Positions 34,466 to 46,128 of a stretch of 64,000 nt of DNA are shown here, in pieces (position 1 is the first letter of the stretch; every line of letters starts with the position of its first letter). Source of the DNA: Isoetes taiwanensis (Eukaryota > Streptophyta > Lycopodiopsida > Isoetales > Isoetaceae); the NCBI GenBank assembly GCA_021234155.1, contig JAJEKV010000314.1:250001-314000 (forward strand). The letters run 5' to 3'. The translations under genes were made by a program, and so were the position numbers. The notes beneath the pieces were generated by a model. It searched no databases, was not told the origin of the DNA, and worked only from the letters and a program-made list of their open reading frames with translations.

Positions 34466-35110
34466 AATCATGGAATAATTTAAGGGCTAAACTTAGCTAT
34501 TTGGCGATTTTTTAGCGCATTCTCAAAAAATGTTGGCTAAAGTAAATGGAAAAAATTGAGAAAAAAATAATAATTTTAGCTTAACATTTTTCGCGCCCGC
34601 ACCAACATTCGATCCCTTTAGCCAAATGCTAGAAAGTAAGAGAGTGAAATTTTGTATTGTTTAGCTAAACCCTAGAAACTTTTGGAATGAATTTCGAGCT
34701 AGTTTAGCTAATATCATTCTAGTTTATAAGACATATATGATTAATAATTTATTTTCTAGTATCTATGGAATAATTTGAGACCTAGACTTAGCTAACTAGC
34801 ATTGTTTTAGATTTTTTACAAAGAAAAGTGACTAAAATAAATGGAAACAATTGAAACAAAGTATAGTAATTTTAGCTTAATTTTTTTCATTGACTACACC
34901 ATAGAAAGTTTTGGGATGAATTTTGGGCTAGTTTAGCTAAACGCTACAAAGTATGAGAGAGAAAATATGTAGAGTTTTTTGGGATGAATTTTGGGCTAGT
35001 TTAGCTAAACGCTACAAAGTATGAGAGAGAAAATATGTAGAGTTTAGCTAAACCACAGAAAGTTTTGGGATTATACTCGTGCAAGTTTAGCTAAAGCCAT
35101 TATGGCTAAT
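34466..35110. repeat. AT-rich imperfect tandem repeat, with an exact 68-bp duplication
   Basis: Two imperfect units of about 290 bp start at TGGAATAATTTAAGGG (34471) and TGGAATAATTTGAGACC (34765), sharing the TTTAGCTTAA and GTTTAGCTAAAC motifs. Inside the second, a 68-bp segment beginning TTGGGATGAATTTTGGGCTA occurs twice in a row without change (34911 and 34979). No coding potential. Confidence 0.75.
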
Positions 35111-35384
35111 GAGAAATATGCGATTAGTAACTTATTCCCTGAAGTGAATGAGGGAAGCCTTGGCTGACGGGATGATGAAACTAGCAGCACCCTAGTTTTG
35201 GCCAAGTTAACTCACATGCCAGTGAATCGGCAAAAAGGAAGGCTTATATTAATCATAAATCAAAACATACAGGATAAAGGCTTAGAGCCTATACAGTAGA
35301 AAACAAGGAAAGAACTGAACAACAGAATTGTCATCATACGCAGATTACATAAAGTTTCCAAAATTAGAGACATAGAAAGCACCA

Positions 35385-37070
35385 TCACAACCAAATTCCA
35401 CCACCAGGGGCCGAGATCTGTTCAGGGAGACTAGAAGCAGCCATCGGAGGGGAAGAAACAACAGAGACAGGAAGAGATGATAAATTGAGCAAAGAGGATG
35501 GAATAGCAGGAAGATCAGGAAAGGAGTGGGTGGCATTAAGGAGCATGTAGCAGCAAGGGGGTGCAGCCCAATTAATCTCTGCCCAGAAGGGGGTGAGCAG
35601 AAACAATTCGTTCATGGGAACCTGAATTATATCCAAAAGAACTCCAGCACATGCTTCATGTCTGCCTTTATGATAATAATACATAGAGCGCAGACATGAG
35701 AATTGGTTCTCTGTAAGTAACCGATTATGGGCACCAATGAACTTATGGAGGATGTGAGCATTACATGCCTCCTTAAGCATGAACTTGAGTCGGAAGGTAG
35801 CTCTGCCAGCCTGTCGGGGAGTCCCAGAGTGGTGAATAGGTACATCATTCTGAAGAGTGGTCCCCCCTCCTGCACAACACTGTTTAAGAAGGCTGCAATC
35901 CACAATAGAATTTGGATCAATCAATGAGTCAAGCGAACAAAGAAAAAATTAGACTTGAAAGCCCCCCAAAGAAGCCAATCAGAATCAACTTTCTCTAATT
36001 TTAATGCCTTATGAGCCAAAGCACATCTGATGAGCTCGAATTGGAAGTTAAGCTTCATCCAAGTGAGATCACATTTCCTGTTTGCCAAAGCCACATTATT
36101 TCTGTGTTTCCAGACAATCCGTAGTGTTAACATTGGAATCTTGGAGTTGGAAAAATTGAGAAATCTTGAAAATGGAATCCAAGTCAAAAATTTTCAATTT
36201 AGGACCAAGCTGGGACACCCATCTCCAGAAGTCATGAATCCTGGCACAGGTGAAAATGTGAAGAACTAATTCATCTTGGGTCTTGCAGAGAGAGCAGATA
36301 GGCTTGTGAACAGACTTAGATTTCCTCTTGATCATATTAGTGTTGCTCAGAAGGGCATTGCGAAGAACAAACCGAGAAAATACTTTAGTCTTCAGACAAG
36401 AATAAGAATTCCAACTGGGGGAGAGATGCATGCTTTCTTATGGTAAATTTTGGAGACTTTTATAACTTCTTTTGACTTTGAAGAACCAATTAAGGGGGGA
36501 ATGGCTCTCACCCTCACCATCCTTACTCAAAATGGGGAGTAGGTCAGAACCACATGCTTATAAACGGATCTATGAGTGGCACTCCCAACCACTCTTCTTT
36601 TAATCTCCTCCCAAGGGATCCACTGGACATTATCACCAATCAGGTCCTTAACATGCAAGATAGTAACAGAATGCCATTTCTTATAGCAAGTAGGGTGACA
36701 AATAGCCATGGCAGTATAGGAAGGCGGGGCCATAACAGGGGACCAAAAAATAGAAGTGTCCCTAACAGAATTGGTTATTTTGTCATGAGTAAACTTTGGG
36801 GCTACTTTCTCCCAAGCTTCAAAGATATTCCTAAGAAGAGGGGAGGTATTGGCAGCACAGTCAAAATCATAAAAAGCAGAGTCTGGCAATTAGTGTCTTA
36901 AAGTGGGGCTACCCAAATGTTTGCTCTTATTAAACCAGAATCTAATGAAGTCCATAGCAGGGGATTGAAAGCCCAAGATAGCCTTCCAAACATTCTTGGC
37001 TCCTAAGATTTGGGCTTGCAGGAAGAGAGATTTGCATCCCAGGCCACCAGATTTTCTATTGTGAGCTAAC
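35385..37070 (-). pseudogene. Outer LINE post-RT region, zinc-binding and tail domain
   Basis: GGLGCKSLFLQAQILGAKNV begins the region. CSLCKTQDELVLHIFTCARI-HDFW (near 36300) is the CxxC...HxxxC zinc-binding motif of plant L1 elements, followed by RIVWKHRNNVALANRKCDL. The last segment (35385-35924) is Leu/Ser-rich and weakly like an RNase H-type tail. Frames change at least four times. Confidence 0.7.
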
Positions 37071-37871
37071 TCACCCCATAATAAGCTTAATGAGATAGGG
37101 GTGAATACCAATATGAACTAAGGATCTCTCCAGAAACTTCCAAGAAATACAGTCATAGGCCCTTTTAAAATCAAGCCTAAGAAGAATGCAATTCTGCTTA
37201 GTCAATTTGTTCCAATGTAAGGCCTCATTAGCAATGGATCTATTAGGTAAAAAAGCAGATTGATAAGCATTCACTCTCTCCTGAAGGTGGACCACAATTC
37301 TGTCAGCAATAATTTTTGCCACTAATTTGTACATAGTAGTAGTCAGAGAAATAGGTCGCCACTCATTAGTCTTAATAGGAGATTCATTCTTGGGAATTAG
37401 AGAAATGACTCCACCATTAAAAGTAGGATACAAAAACTTGGCCTGCCAAAACCCTTGAACAGATTGAACAATGTCATCCTTCATTATGGGCCAGAATTCT
37501 ACAAAAAATTCTGGTTGGAATCCATCAATACCAGGACTCTTCCCATGTTTCATCTTCTTCAGAGTTTTAAAAATTTCAGGGAGGTTTGGGACCTCAGTCC
37601 AGTCATCTTCCATAACTTCATTGGCGGGACCAGCCAGGTCAAAAGCTTCTTGAATTCTGTCATCATCCACCACTACATTCTGGAAAAGCTCAGTATAGAA
37701 TTTATGAAAGGCTGAGGTAATTTCTCTCTCGTCTGAGCAAATAGAGTCCCGATCTGATTCCAGCGGAGTAATTGAGTTGTTGACTAATCTATTCATGGCT
37801 ACTCTAAAGAAAAGTTTGAAGCTCTCATGGTCCAACTGGTTATACATTTTAATCTTACTTCTGAGGGCCAT
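37071..37871 (-). pseudogene. Outer LINE reverse transcriptase, N-terminal half
   Basis: An open frame of 266 codons with LINE reverse transcriptase blocks: KKMKHGKSPGIDGFQPEFF, GGVISLIPKNESPIKTNEWR-PISL, KIIADRIVVHLQERVNAYQS-AFLPNRSI and LRLDFKRAYDCISWKFLE (first catalytic Asp). The sequence then breaks at about 37075 (IGIHPYLIKLIMG) and continues directly with ELAHNRKSGGLGCKSL, a post-RT motif. About 200 residues carrying the YxDD active site are missing. Confidence 0.85.
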
Positions 37872-38257
37872 ACCTCTAACCTGATATTCTTTTAGAGTCT
37901 TAATTTGGATTTCCAGTTGCTCTTCTTTGAGATGGAGAGAGTCATCCTTGGGATCATTTTCAAGGAGAGATCTGACATCCTTTATCTATTTCAAGAGGCT
38001 CATCTTAGCAGCTTTCCTTCCCTAAGCCAGCTTCTTTCCCCATTGTTTTACCCAGGTCTTAACTTCTTCATTTTATCATTAAAGTTCTGCATGGATTGGT
38101 GTTGACCAATTTTGGCAGGGAAACATAGAAGGATGTGAAATCCTGGCAAAAGGCCTTCATCTGGAGAAAGGAAGTATTAAATCTGAAGGGGGTGTTCTTA
38201 CCATTGGAGCCAGACTTCAAATCCCTAGTATCAAGGAAGTGTGGCTGATGATCAGAA

Positions 38258-38274
38258 ATGGTGCTGGCAATATC
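38258..38274. repeat. 17-bp target-site duplication (left) of inner LINE
   Basis: ATGGTGCTGGCAATATC is identical to 43361-43377. It borders the poly(A) end of the inner LINE. Confidence 0.95.
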
Positions 38275-38761
38275 TTTTTTTTTTTTTTATTGAAGGCACC
38301 TATTTATATTAAGTATAAGTTAAAATATACAAAAACTTTTTTCAAGGGAAGTGTAACCCTAGAGAAAAATAGAGACTGTTTAGAGATTTAAGTGACTGAA
38401 AAAACAGAGTTTCCTTGAAACAGCATAAGATATAAACTAGTGAAATCCTTTAGGGTGCAGGTTCATCCTCTTCCTTGCTTTCCCTTTCATGATCATACGG
38501 AAAGTGCAGTAAATGCACCTACAAGTGTCCGCCTTGGCCATGTTGAGCCTTCCTTTGGCATCTTTGGCTTTGCAAATCAGCTCTCTTCGAATGTTGAAGT
38601 TCTGATCACAGCAGCATCCACAGAAGCAGATGGCTTCTACATGTGCAGAGGTATCTACTGGGCCAAAGAATTTGATCCATTCCTTGTCTTGCTCGGCTTT
38701 GTTCCTTTTCCACTTGAGCCGCCTGGTCATCAGGAACAGAGTATCTGCAACAATAATCGAC

Positions 38762-39960
38762 TCATGCATTAACACATAAGATCCAATTGATATCATACAA
38801 TACCTGTTTTATAATTCCTTCCGGGGATATGATTTCATAATCGAAAATAAAGGAGTTTCTCCCTTTCCAAATTCTCCACAGGAGGATATAAATTCTCCAG
38901 TCCGTAGGGTTGTTAGGCATGAAAAAATCCTTCTGGTTCAGGGTAACTAAGTTTTGGCCAAGGATCTCAGAGGCCAGTTCCAAAACCCATTCAGACCATA
39001 GGCAAGATCTGAATAGATGGTTTTTGTCTTCCTTATAGGCTAGACATCTGTCACAAATATCAGAGTTAGTCATTGAAAGCTTAAACCTCTTACAGTTAGT
39101 TGCCAGTCCTTTATGCCAGAGCTGCCACATAAAGGCCTTGATCTTCGGATTAATTGGGCTGCTCCACATAAATTTGAGATTCCATCTAGCTGTATCCGAA
39201 GAAACTCCCCATTTAAGGTGAATGGTGACAGTCTGATGCCTCGTGAGAAATTTGTAAGCAGAATTGACTCTGTAACCAGTTACACCATTATGCTTCCAAG
39301 AGTCAAGGGAGTGGGACCATCTGCTATACATCACTATATTGATAATAGCATCATAAAGCATTTGAGTCTGATGACCTTCCCCTGCAAGGACTGAGTTATG
39401 AAACAGAATAATCCCGCTATTATCATAGAGATCTCTGATCATAGTAATCCCTTTTTGCTTCCAAAGTTTTGCTTGTTCAGGGAAATGACAGGCTAGGCAG
39501 ATGTCAGGATTATCCAGAATAAAAGCGGGATTCCAAAAAATGGATTGATCCATGGATAAACCCTTTTCCCAAATGTACATCTGTCTAATTTCAAGCCAAG
39601 CTTTAATCCACTTTTTAATAAGACTTGGAGTAGTGGCAGGAACAGAGAATGGAAAAAAGATAGAGTGGGGCAGATCCATTTTCAGGTTTCTCCAACCATA
39701 AGGGTGGCACTTATTGATATAATGCCTGATCAGAATAGATATGGGATGCTTAATCTTATCATAGGAAGCTTTATGGAAATATTTTGCTGCCAGAGCCAGT
39801 CCTTGCTTCCTGATATTTATTGTTCCAAGTCCACCTTCTGCTTTTGGCTTGCAGCATTCTTCCATGGATACCGGGTGCCAGCATCTCCTGTTTTGGCCAC
39901 AAGAGATAAACCTGCCAATAATACTTTGAAGCTTGTTAGTGACTTTTTTTGGGAGCTAAA
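38762..39960 (-). pseudogene. Inner LINE post-RT region and zinc-binding domain
   Basis: An open frame of more than 360 codons: MEECCKPKAEGGLGTINIRK, LALAAKYFHKASYDKIKHPI, ARWNLKFMWSSPINPKIKAF-MW and the zinc motif CDRCLAYKEDKNHLFRSC, ending WILCVNA at 38762. The sequence upstream (KKVTNKLQSIIGRF) belongs to the segment that normally follows the reverse transcriptase. It is fused here to the endonuclease linker near 39965. Confidence 0.85.
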
Positions 39961-40977
39961 ATAATGGAAGATTGGTAGACCTTCTTGCATGTCAGCTGGG
40001 GCAGTGCTGAGCCTTTGTCTTAATAGAGAGAGATTAGCATGCTTCTGGTAGTGAATCTCTTTTCCCCAGCTTTTTAACCAGCTTTTGATGTGCTTGGCCA
40101 AATTGATCCACCACCACATCCAACCTGTGTCCCCAACCGGTTTGGGATGGCAGTTAATAATATTCTGAAGTTGATCAAGGAAATCCTCATGATCAATAAG
40201 GTTAACATTAAGCTTGAAAAAGGATTTTCTACTGTTATGATTACTCTTGCCAGTCAGACTAATTTGTTGAGGATAATGGTCGGAAAGAGTATAACCAGTT
40301 AAATTATCCACCCTGCTACCTATGGTCCACAGGTTCTCACTAAGGTAGAAACGGTCATGAAGGCAACAGATAGGGTCAGCCCTGTGATCAGACCAGCTAA
40401 AAGAATTGGCCTTGGTTCTGGCCATTCTAAGATTATGATCAGTGAGAAGCTTGGTCCAAGCACACATCTCATGAGGCAAGAGAACCTTAAAATTCTTATT
40501 TTTCATATAGCTGTCTGTAACCATATTAAAGTCACCTGCAAGGATGAGATCGTCGACATCTATGCTGGCCAGGCTCTGGTTGATTTTATTCCACACCATA
40601 ATCCTCTCAGAGGGATTATGGTAAGAATAAACATTGGTGATGGCAATAGTACAAGAGCCTAGATTACCTACCAGAACCTGCCACCTACCATTATTATCAT
40701 TAATCATATGATTTACCTCCAGATTGATTCTCAGATTCCACACAATAGCTATTCCTGCAGACGAATCATTAGCACTGATAGACCAAACTTTAAAATTGGG
40801 AGGAAGAGATCTAGAAATAATTTCATTGTGGTTAAGATCATGGATCTTGTGTTCCTGGATAAGCAAAATATCAGGGTTAAGGGTAGAGATACAAACCTTT
40901 AGATGCTCCCTTTTGATAAGGTTGTTTATGCCCTGGATATTCCAGGTAATAATCTTTAAGGAATCAGACATTAACAT
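39961..40977 (-). CDS. Inner LINE endonuclease (EEP family), open frame
   Basis: An uninterrupted frame from an ATG at 40977. Catalytic motifs are complete: IITWNIQGIN (Asn), LLIQEHKIHD (Glu), TNVYSYHNPSERIMVW (Tyr/Asn region), DLILAGDFNMVTD (Asp/Asn), NSFSWSDH and GYTLSDHYPQQISL (terminal His). This is the apurinic/apyrimidinic-like nuclease that nicks the target DNA in L1 retrotransposition. The frame continues through part of the linker (LSLLRQRLSTAPADM) and then hits the deletion joint near 39965; beyond it the same frame is out of register with the LINE until it stops at 39817. It may still encode a folded nuclease, but the element lacks reverse transcriptase. Confidence 0.8.
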
Positions 40978-41057
40978 TTGTACCTACCTTTGGCCATCCT
41001 GGATTGGATGGCTGAGTTCCTGGGGCTGACTCTAAGAGGTCCAAGATAAGTTTTCTT

Positions 41058-42048
41058 CTATCCCCTGTCCCTCCTTCTTGAAGTAATTTGCTTCCATCCT
41101 TCCTCGTTACAAGAGTGAATGAATTCATTTTCCGAGTTATAGCTCTCAGACTCCACCTCAGAATTTTCTTCCTTGAGAGGGAAGGAGAGGGTCATAATAC
41201 CAGTTTTAAATTTAACTTCCATATTGACGTTTCTGAGTAAGAAATTCCAGTTGTTGTCCATAAAGAGAGAATCATTCTTGAGAGTGAATTCCGTTTGATT
41301 CTCGTTAGAGTCCATCTGAGTTATGGCTTTACAACCGTTTTGAGCCTGAGCATAAGCATCCATCTTTTTGGGGCGCCATTCCTGCCTAATGATGAGAGGA
41401 GGCTTCACGAAGGTACCTTTATCACAGATAGGAGTGGCTTCTTCGAGCACCTTATGGGTAGGGAGTTTGGAATACACAACCTCCAAATTAAGAGTTCTAC
41501 CTTCTGAGATCTTAATTTTAACATTTTTTAGCCATTTGGAGTCAATTTCTTTAGAGATACAGACTAAAGGGAAATTTGTTTGGGGGATGTTTATGCATAT
41601 AATATCCCCCAAATTGCTCGAGATGGCCTTCAGATGGGTAAGAGTCCATAGGGCAGGAGGCAGATTTGGAAATGTTATCCAGGTGGAGGTAGAAATGTGA
41701 TTAGAGTTACCTGGGGTAAACATTGGGCTCCATCTCATAATGTAGAATTCGTTGTTGCTTGCCCAATTTCTTTTTTAGCAGGTAGGTAACACTAAAATTA
41801 TCCCTGCAGAGGATTTGGAATGTTCTGTCATCTATCTTGAGCAGGGAACAGATGGGGACTCTATAGGTTTTGGTGATCCAAAACTTAATTTCTCCAATGG
41901 ATGGGTATTTAAAAGGAAAATGGATAATCAACCCCCTATCAGAGTATAAATTCACAGCAGTAGAATCTTGAACACCCAAAAGATCAATATAATCCAAATT
42001 AACTTTAGGTTTGTCAGTCGGGTTAGCACAAGAATCAAAATTAAGCAA
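41058..42048 (-). pseudogene. Inner LINE ORF1 with DUF4283-like domain, frameshifted
   Basis: Two overlapping frames (42048-41707 and 41738-41058) together give a plant L1 ORF1. The domain core reads WITFPNLPPALWTLTHLKAI, SSNLGDIICINIPQTNF and KIKISEGRTLNLEVVYSKLP, the pattern of DUF4283, which binds nucleic acid in plant L1 ORF1 proteins. The CCHC knuckle that usually follows was not seen; an acidic C-terminus (KEENSEVESESYNSENEF) takes its place. The break near 41720 is a simple frameshift. Confidence 0.7.
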
Positions 42049-42231
42049 AGCATTCTTATATGAGGGAAGAATTGGACCTTTTTCTTTGTCGCTTTTGCCA
42101 ATGACAGGTATCCGGTTACGTGACGCTCGATCTTCAATGAGGTACCGATCCCCGTTTCATGCCCGGAAGTTATGTAAGTCCACGCAGCTTTGCAAATACA
42201 CCGATTTGTCTCAAGTGGGTTGAAATAACCA

Positions 42232-42937
42232 TTAGAATCCCCTCGATCTTGCATGCACCCTGTCCTTTTGAGTCTTGTCCGATAAATGCCATATTCTTTG
42301 TGAGACATCCTTAAGGATCGACAAGACTGAGGGGAGCTTGGTCGAGAGCCTCGCTATTTGGAAGCCTTCAATAACGCTATCATCACCGCTTTCCCATCTT
42401 TTCATAAGCTTTATGGAGGCCTTTGAGGGTTTGAGATTTTCAAGGTCCGTAAGAGTAGCTTTTTGCCGAACGAAAGCAACCCATCCATGGATTTTTGAAG
42501 ATATTGTTTTGAGGTCAGCTCGTAGCTTCTCGGAGTGGCCTTGCTTCACCATAATCCTTTTACATAAGTTTCTCGGCCCATTTCCCGGCACTCGAACATA
42601 TTCCATGCCCAATCCCTATCGTTAGCTCTCCTGCAGGCATAATCTTTTTTCCACTTCCATTTTGCTAAGGGTTTCACATATGACACCATCACTTGAGAAC
42701 TTCCATGTGCATCACGCCGCCTCTCTCACGATCCCGAATTAGAGCAAAGGTAATATACATGGATTTCATCTTTTCCCAAACTTTGTCATTCTTGCTGTCA
42801 AGCCAGAAGATATTAGTCCATTCATCGTCTTCAATCATACGGAGAGCTTTTTCCTTATCCATTTGGCTCTTGGGTTGGTTCAAGCCGATTTTCACAGTTT
42901 TGCTGACCATATTCAGTTTTCGCCTGCGTATCTCCAA
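42232..42937 (-). other. Unrecognised open frames in the inner LINE 5' region
   Basis: Two minus-strand frames (42937-42689, 82 aa; 42612-42232, 126 aa) lie upstream of ORF1, with an overlapping 116-codon frame on the + strand (42275-42625). The minus-strand frames are Lys-rich and Leu-rich (KPSKASIKLMKRWESGDDSV) and could be a first part of ORF1 or captured host sequence. No known domain was recognised. Confidence 0.35.
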
Positions 42938-43360
42938 ACTAGAATCTGTAAATCACTAAAGAACCAAGCTGGCCGGAGATCAAAAAAACTTGTCCAGTGG
43001 AGAATTACGGTTGAATCTTCCTAGGGCGAGGTAGCCCGAAAGTTATGGGCAGAATTTTAAGAAGCTTTACTGTCAAAGCCCAAAATGCTAAGAAAATGAC
43101 TGCCTATAGTTGTTCTACTAAATCCTATTCTGGTCCTAGAATTGTACGACTAAATGATTAGACTATCTATTGCAAAGAACAAATACATCAAAATCGGGAG
43201 GGGATGTCCCGAACCCTGTGCCCCGGAGAACAAGACCTCCAAGAAGGCCTCCCATCCATCGAAAGCCTCGGTATTCGTGACGGAGCCTCGAGGCGCCAAA
43301 CGTTTTTAACATTCATATCTCTCCCTAATAGGCACTATACTCATTATGCATCTTCTTGTC

Positions 43361-43377
43361 ATGGTGCTGGCAATATC
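43361..43377. repeat. 17-bp target-site duplication (right) of inner LINE
   Basis: ATGGTGCTGGCAATATC, identical to 38258-38274. Outer-LINE endonuclease sequence continues directly after it. Confidence 0.95.
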
Positions 43378-43540
43378 ACCAGTCATTATACAATTATCCA
43401 GCCAGCTGGCAGAATTATGGATATAAAACCTATCCGAGGTATTATGTGCAGTATACAGATGTATCCAGAAGTTCATGGAAGTCAAGAATTGCCTATGTGC
43501 TTGTGTTTTCATGACAACATAGTATTTATGATCCATGAAT
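43378..43540 (-). mobile_element. Outer L1-type LINE, 5'-truncated endonuclease end
   Basis: The minus-strand frame reads FLTSMNFWIHLYTAHNTSDR-FYI and NCIMTGDIAST and continues on the other side of the inner LINE with ISDHQPHF, so 43378-43540 and 35230-38257 belong to one element. Recognisable LINE sequence fades above about 43540, which gives the 5' truncation point. Confidence 0.75.
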
Positions 43541-46128
43541 TATTACATTTAGTGCCACACATCATTGTTATTCACAATGTATGTTTAGTTATATTGGGCC
43601 TTCTGCAAAGTATCTTGCTATTAAGAACTCATGTGTACTTGTGTATTGATTTAATAAAGTCGGTATATATTTGCAACTATATGCAACAAAAATAACGCAA
43701 TAAGATTTGCATGTCGTATCAATTTGATGCATATAGCTAAGCTAGTTAGTTAGTTAATAACTAGTTAGTTCTATCCATCTCTTGACTTTAACTAAGCTAA
43801 TGGCAAAGACATCGATGCAAGATGCTTTTTCAGTTTCTTTAGTATGAACTTATTAATAGGAATGTTGAACATGTAACTTGTCTGATCTGCCTTTATTAAT
43901 AGATGCAGGAAGAATAATTTCGACGATATTGTAGTTTATCATTATTTGTAGGAGAATATGTAGCATTATAACAGGGGGTTTTTTTTATGTTTTTATACTG
44001 TTTTCTCTAAGGTTTTCATATGATTTGGTGGCCGTATTCATCCAGGTGTACTAAAGAGTATTTCTAGAGTGCAACCTTTTGTTAGCCATTGATTTTAGAA
44101 AAGGGGTTTTTTTTGTGCTGGTTGTGAATATCCTCCCATTATTTTTAGGGTTCATTTCTAGGGTTTAATATCTAGGGCTAGGATGCATGAGCAGCGGTTC
44201 GAGAAATTCCTCGGAAGATTCGCGTTGATATGGGTCAGCTATGGCGAATCCATGCCTCTTTATGGTACCCTACCTCTTTAAAGATGCCCATAATGCCATT
44301 TCCTTTGGCATGTCTTCATCTCCGCCCTTTTCTCTAATTCATGCTTTGCATTTTCGTCCTTCCCTTTGTATGTGGTTATATCACGGAAGAAACCTGCATG
44401 TTTGTTCATATGGTATGGCTGGAAGCAACGTGACATGCAAAGAGGATGATCCTTTGCGGCATACATGAATTTATCGGCACAAATCGATGGCACAAAAAGC
44501 CTCAGACCGAGATTCACAATAACTAGTTAGGATTTGGAGCCATTTCAAATATGCTTTTGCTGGGTAAGCTTGCTTTTCAAAATGTTTTAGACAAATACAA
44601 AGGGAGCTACGAATTTACACGTGTGCTCGATGCCTTTTACCATTTGGCAAGAGACTTTGACTCATCGAAATAATGTGCAAGTCACAAAATCGGATCTGCT
44701 TTTTGATCCGCGAATGCTTTACACATCGGATCTGCCCGCTTTCATTTCTGTGGGTTATGGTTGGGCCTCAAATTTTTCGGCACTTATATCATGCGGACTG
44801 CATTTGCCCCGGGATGAAGATATTCAAATATTTGTAGCTTGGTAAGAACCTCTTATTTTTACTCCGTAAATGATATTATCAACATTGAGTTCCGTTTATC
44901 CCACATTGTAAAACGTTCAAACAAAACAAGGCTCCTGATCTGGAAACCGCCATATGGGCTTTGTGCGTGAGGAGAAGATGAATAAAATGCCACCGCTTTT
45001 GAGTCGATCGATGGGCAAAGAGGGGGAACCAGATTAAAATCGATAGTGGTCACCTTTGTCGTAAAAAAAAATTGTACCACATTTTTCTATCCCTATTTGG
45101 TCGATTTAACCTATTGAACCCTTTCTCATTACGCGACTCCATGCATTGTCCTTTCAAATCTTATAGTTCATGTGTTTCATTATGTTAAAAAATGGAGACA
45201 TGCATAACCTAATGGATATGCTCGGTTTGGGAGAAGCCATCGCAGATGGTTCATTTTTATAGAGGGCATCTTGTTTTGCTAGGTAGTCTTTGGGCTTCGT
45301 GGATTTGCGCGGCTTCTTTTTAGTAAAGAAGAAAGTATGGATATCAATGTGGCAATCATAATGAGTGTATCTTTGGAAAGAAATGAAGAAGACTTGAGGG
45401 GCGAGGAATGGATTCTATGGAGGATCAAGCACGCCTAATATGCTTTGAGAACATTTGTTCAAAAGGGGAAATTTTGCAGCTTGACAAAAATCATAGAATC
45501 TTTTTTTGTCTGTAGAATCGGGACATGCCTTGGAAAGCCACATATTTATGAAGGGAAAGATCCCGATTCTACCCGTATGCAACACCTATTTTTTTTCTTT
45601 ATAATAATTAATTTGAGGCTTTCACGACATGCAATAACGGATTGTATCGCGGGTAATTTTGTATTATGCTTTTCAACTCCAATATATTAGGCCACAATTG
45701 TGCTACATATCCAAGAGTAAGTGTAGCTTTTCATTATTTTGAAATAAATGGATGATATTAATTGTATTATTGTTTGTTCTCCTAAGACATATTCTATGCA
45801 ACAATGAAGCTTCAAACACTATATTTTGCAAGAATGGACCAGCCCCACGTTATGTTATGTAGCAATCAGAACAACTCATATCATGATGGATGGTTAACTT
45901 TGGGTTCAAATTCGCACCAAAGCTATCGCTCCACCCGTGAATTTCATACGGATGAATGGATGCACAACTATTCCAAAAATTGCAGTTGCTCTTCTCATTA
46001 TCTATTCTAAATGTACACTTGTTTTGTTTTGTTTTGCTTATATTCGCAATATCTACTCATCCAAGTGTCATGTAACATTGTTTGTTTTTGGCCCCGAAGG
46101 GGCAAAAAATTTTTTTAACGTATAACAC
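43541..46128. other. Unannotated AT-rich region
   Basis: About 2.6 kb. Short open frames at 44241-44468 (+), 44278-44517 (-) and 44621-44845 (+) have no recognisable domain. T-rich and A-rich runs are frequent. I see no supported gene. Confidence 0.4.

Larger units (their letters stand above)
35230..38257 (-). mobile_element. Outer L1-type LINE, 3' part (interrupted by inner LINE)
   Basis: Minus-strand L1-like element whose endonuclease region is split by the inner LINE at 38258-43377. Reading down: end of endonuclease (ISDHQPHFLDTRDL near 38245), linker, first half of the reverse transcriptase (37871-37071), post-RT region and zinc-binding domain, and a 3' end near TTAATATAAGCCTTCC (35230-35250). 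The second half of the reverse transcriptase is missing. Several frameshifts and stops are present. Confidence 0.8.
38275..43360 (-). mobile_element. Inner L1-type LINE, with poly(A) and 17-bp target duplications
   Basis: A 5,086-bp minus-strand insertion into the endonuclease of the outer LINE. It ends in 14 A (T run at 38275-38288 on the + strand) and is flanked by perfect 17-bp duplications (38258-38274, 43361-43377). Order: 5' region, ORF1 with a DUF4283-like domain, a complete endonuclease, then directly the post-RT and zinc-binding region. The whole reverse transcriptase is missing, so it cannot move on its own. The perfect duplications and the long open endonuclease frame suggest a fairly recent insertion. 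Confidence 0.9.

Noticed and set aside
33194-34471. 425-codon minus-strand frame as a host gene
   Set aside because: Its content is the C-terminal half of a LINE protein, with the first ~50 residues out of register and the last ~70 residues read through the LINE 3' tail.
42275-42625. 116-codon + strand frame as a gene
   Set aside because: It lies inside the minus-strand LINE, opposite another open frame, with no domain, so it is not supported as a separate gene.
43204-43695. 163-codon + strand frame
   Set aside because: It crosses the junction between the inner LINE, its target duplication and the outer LINE, so it is an accidental frame.
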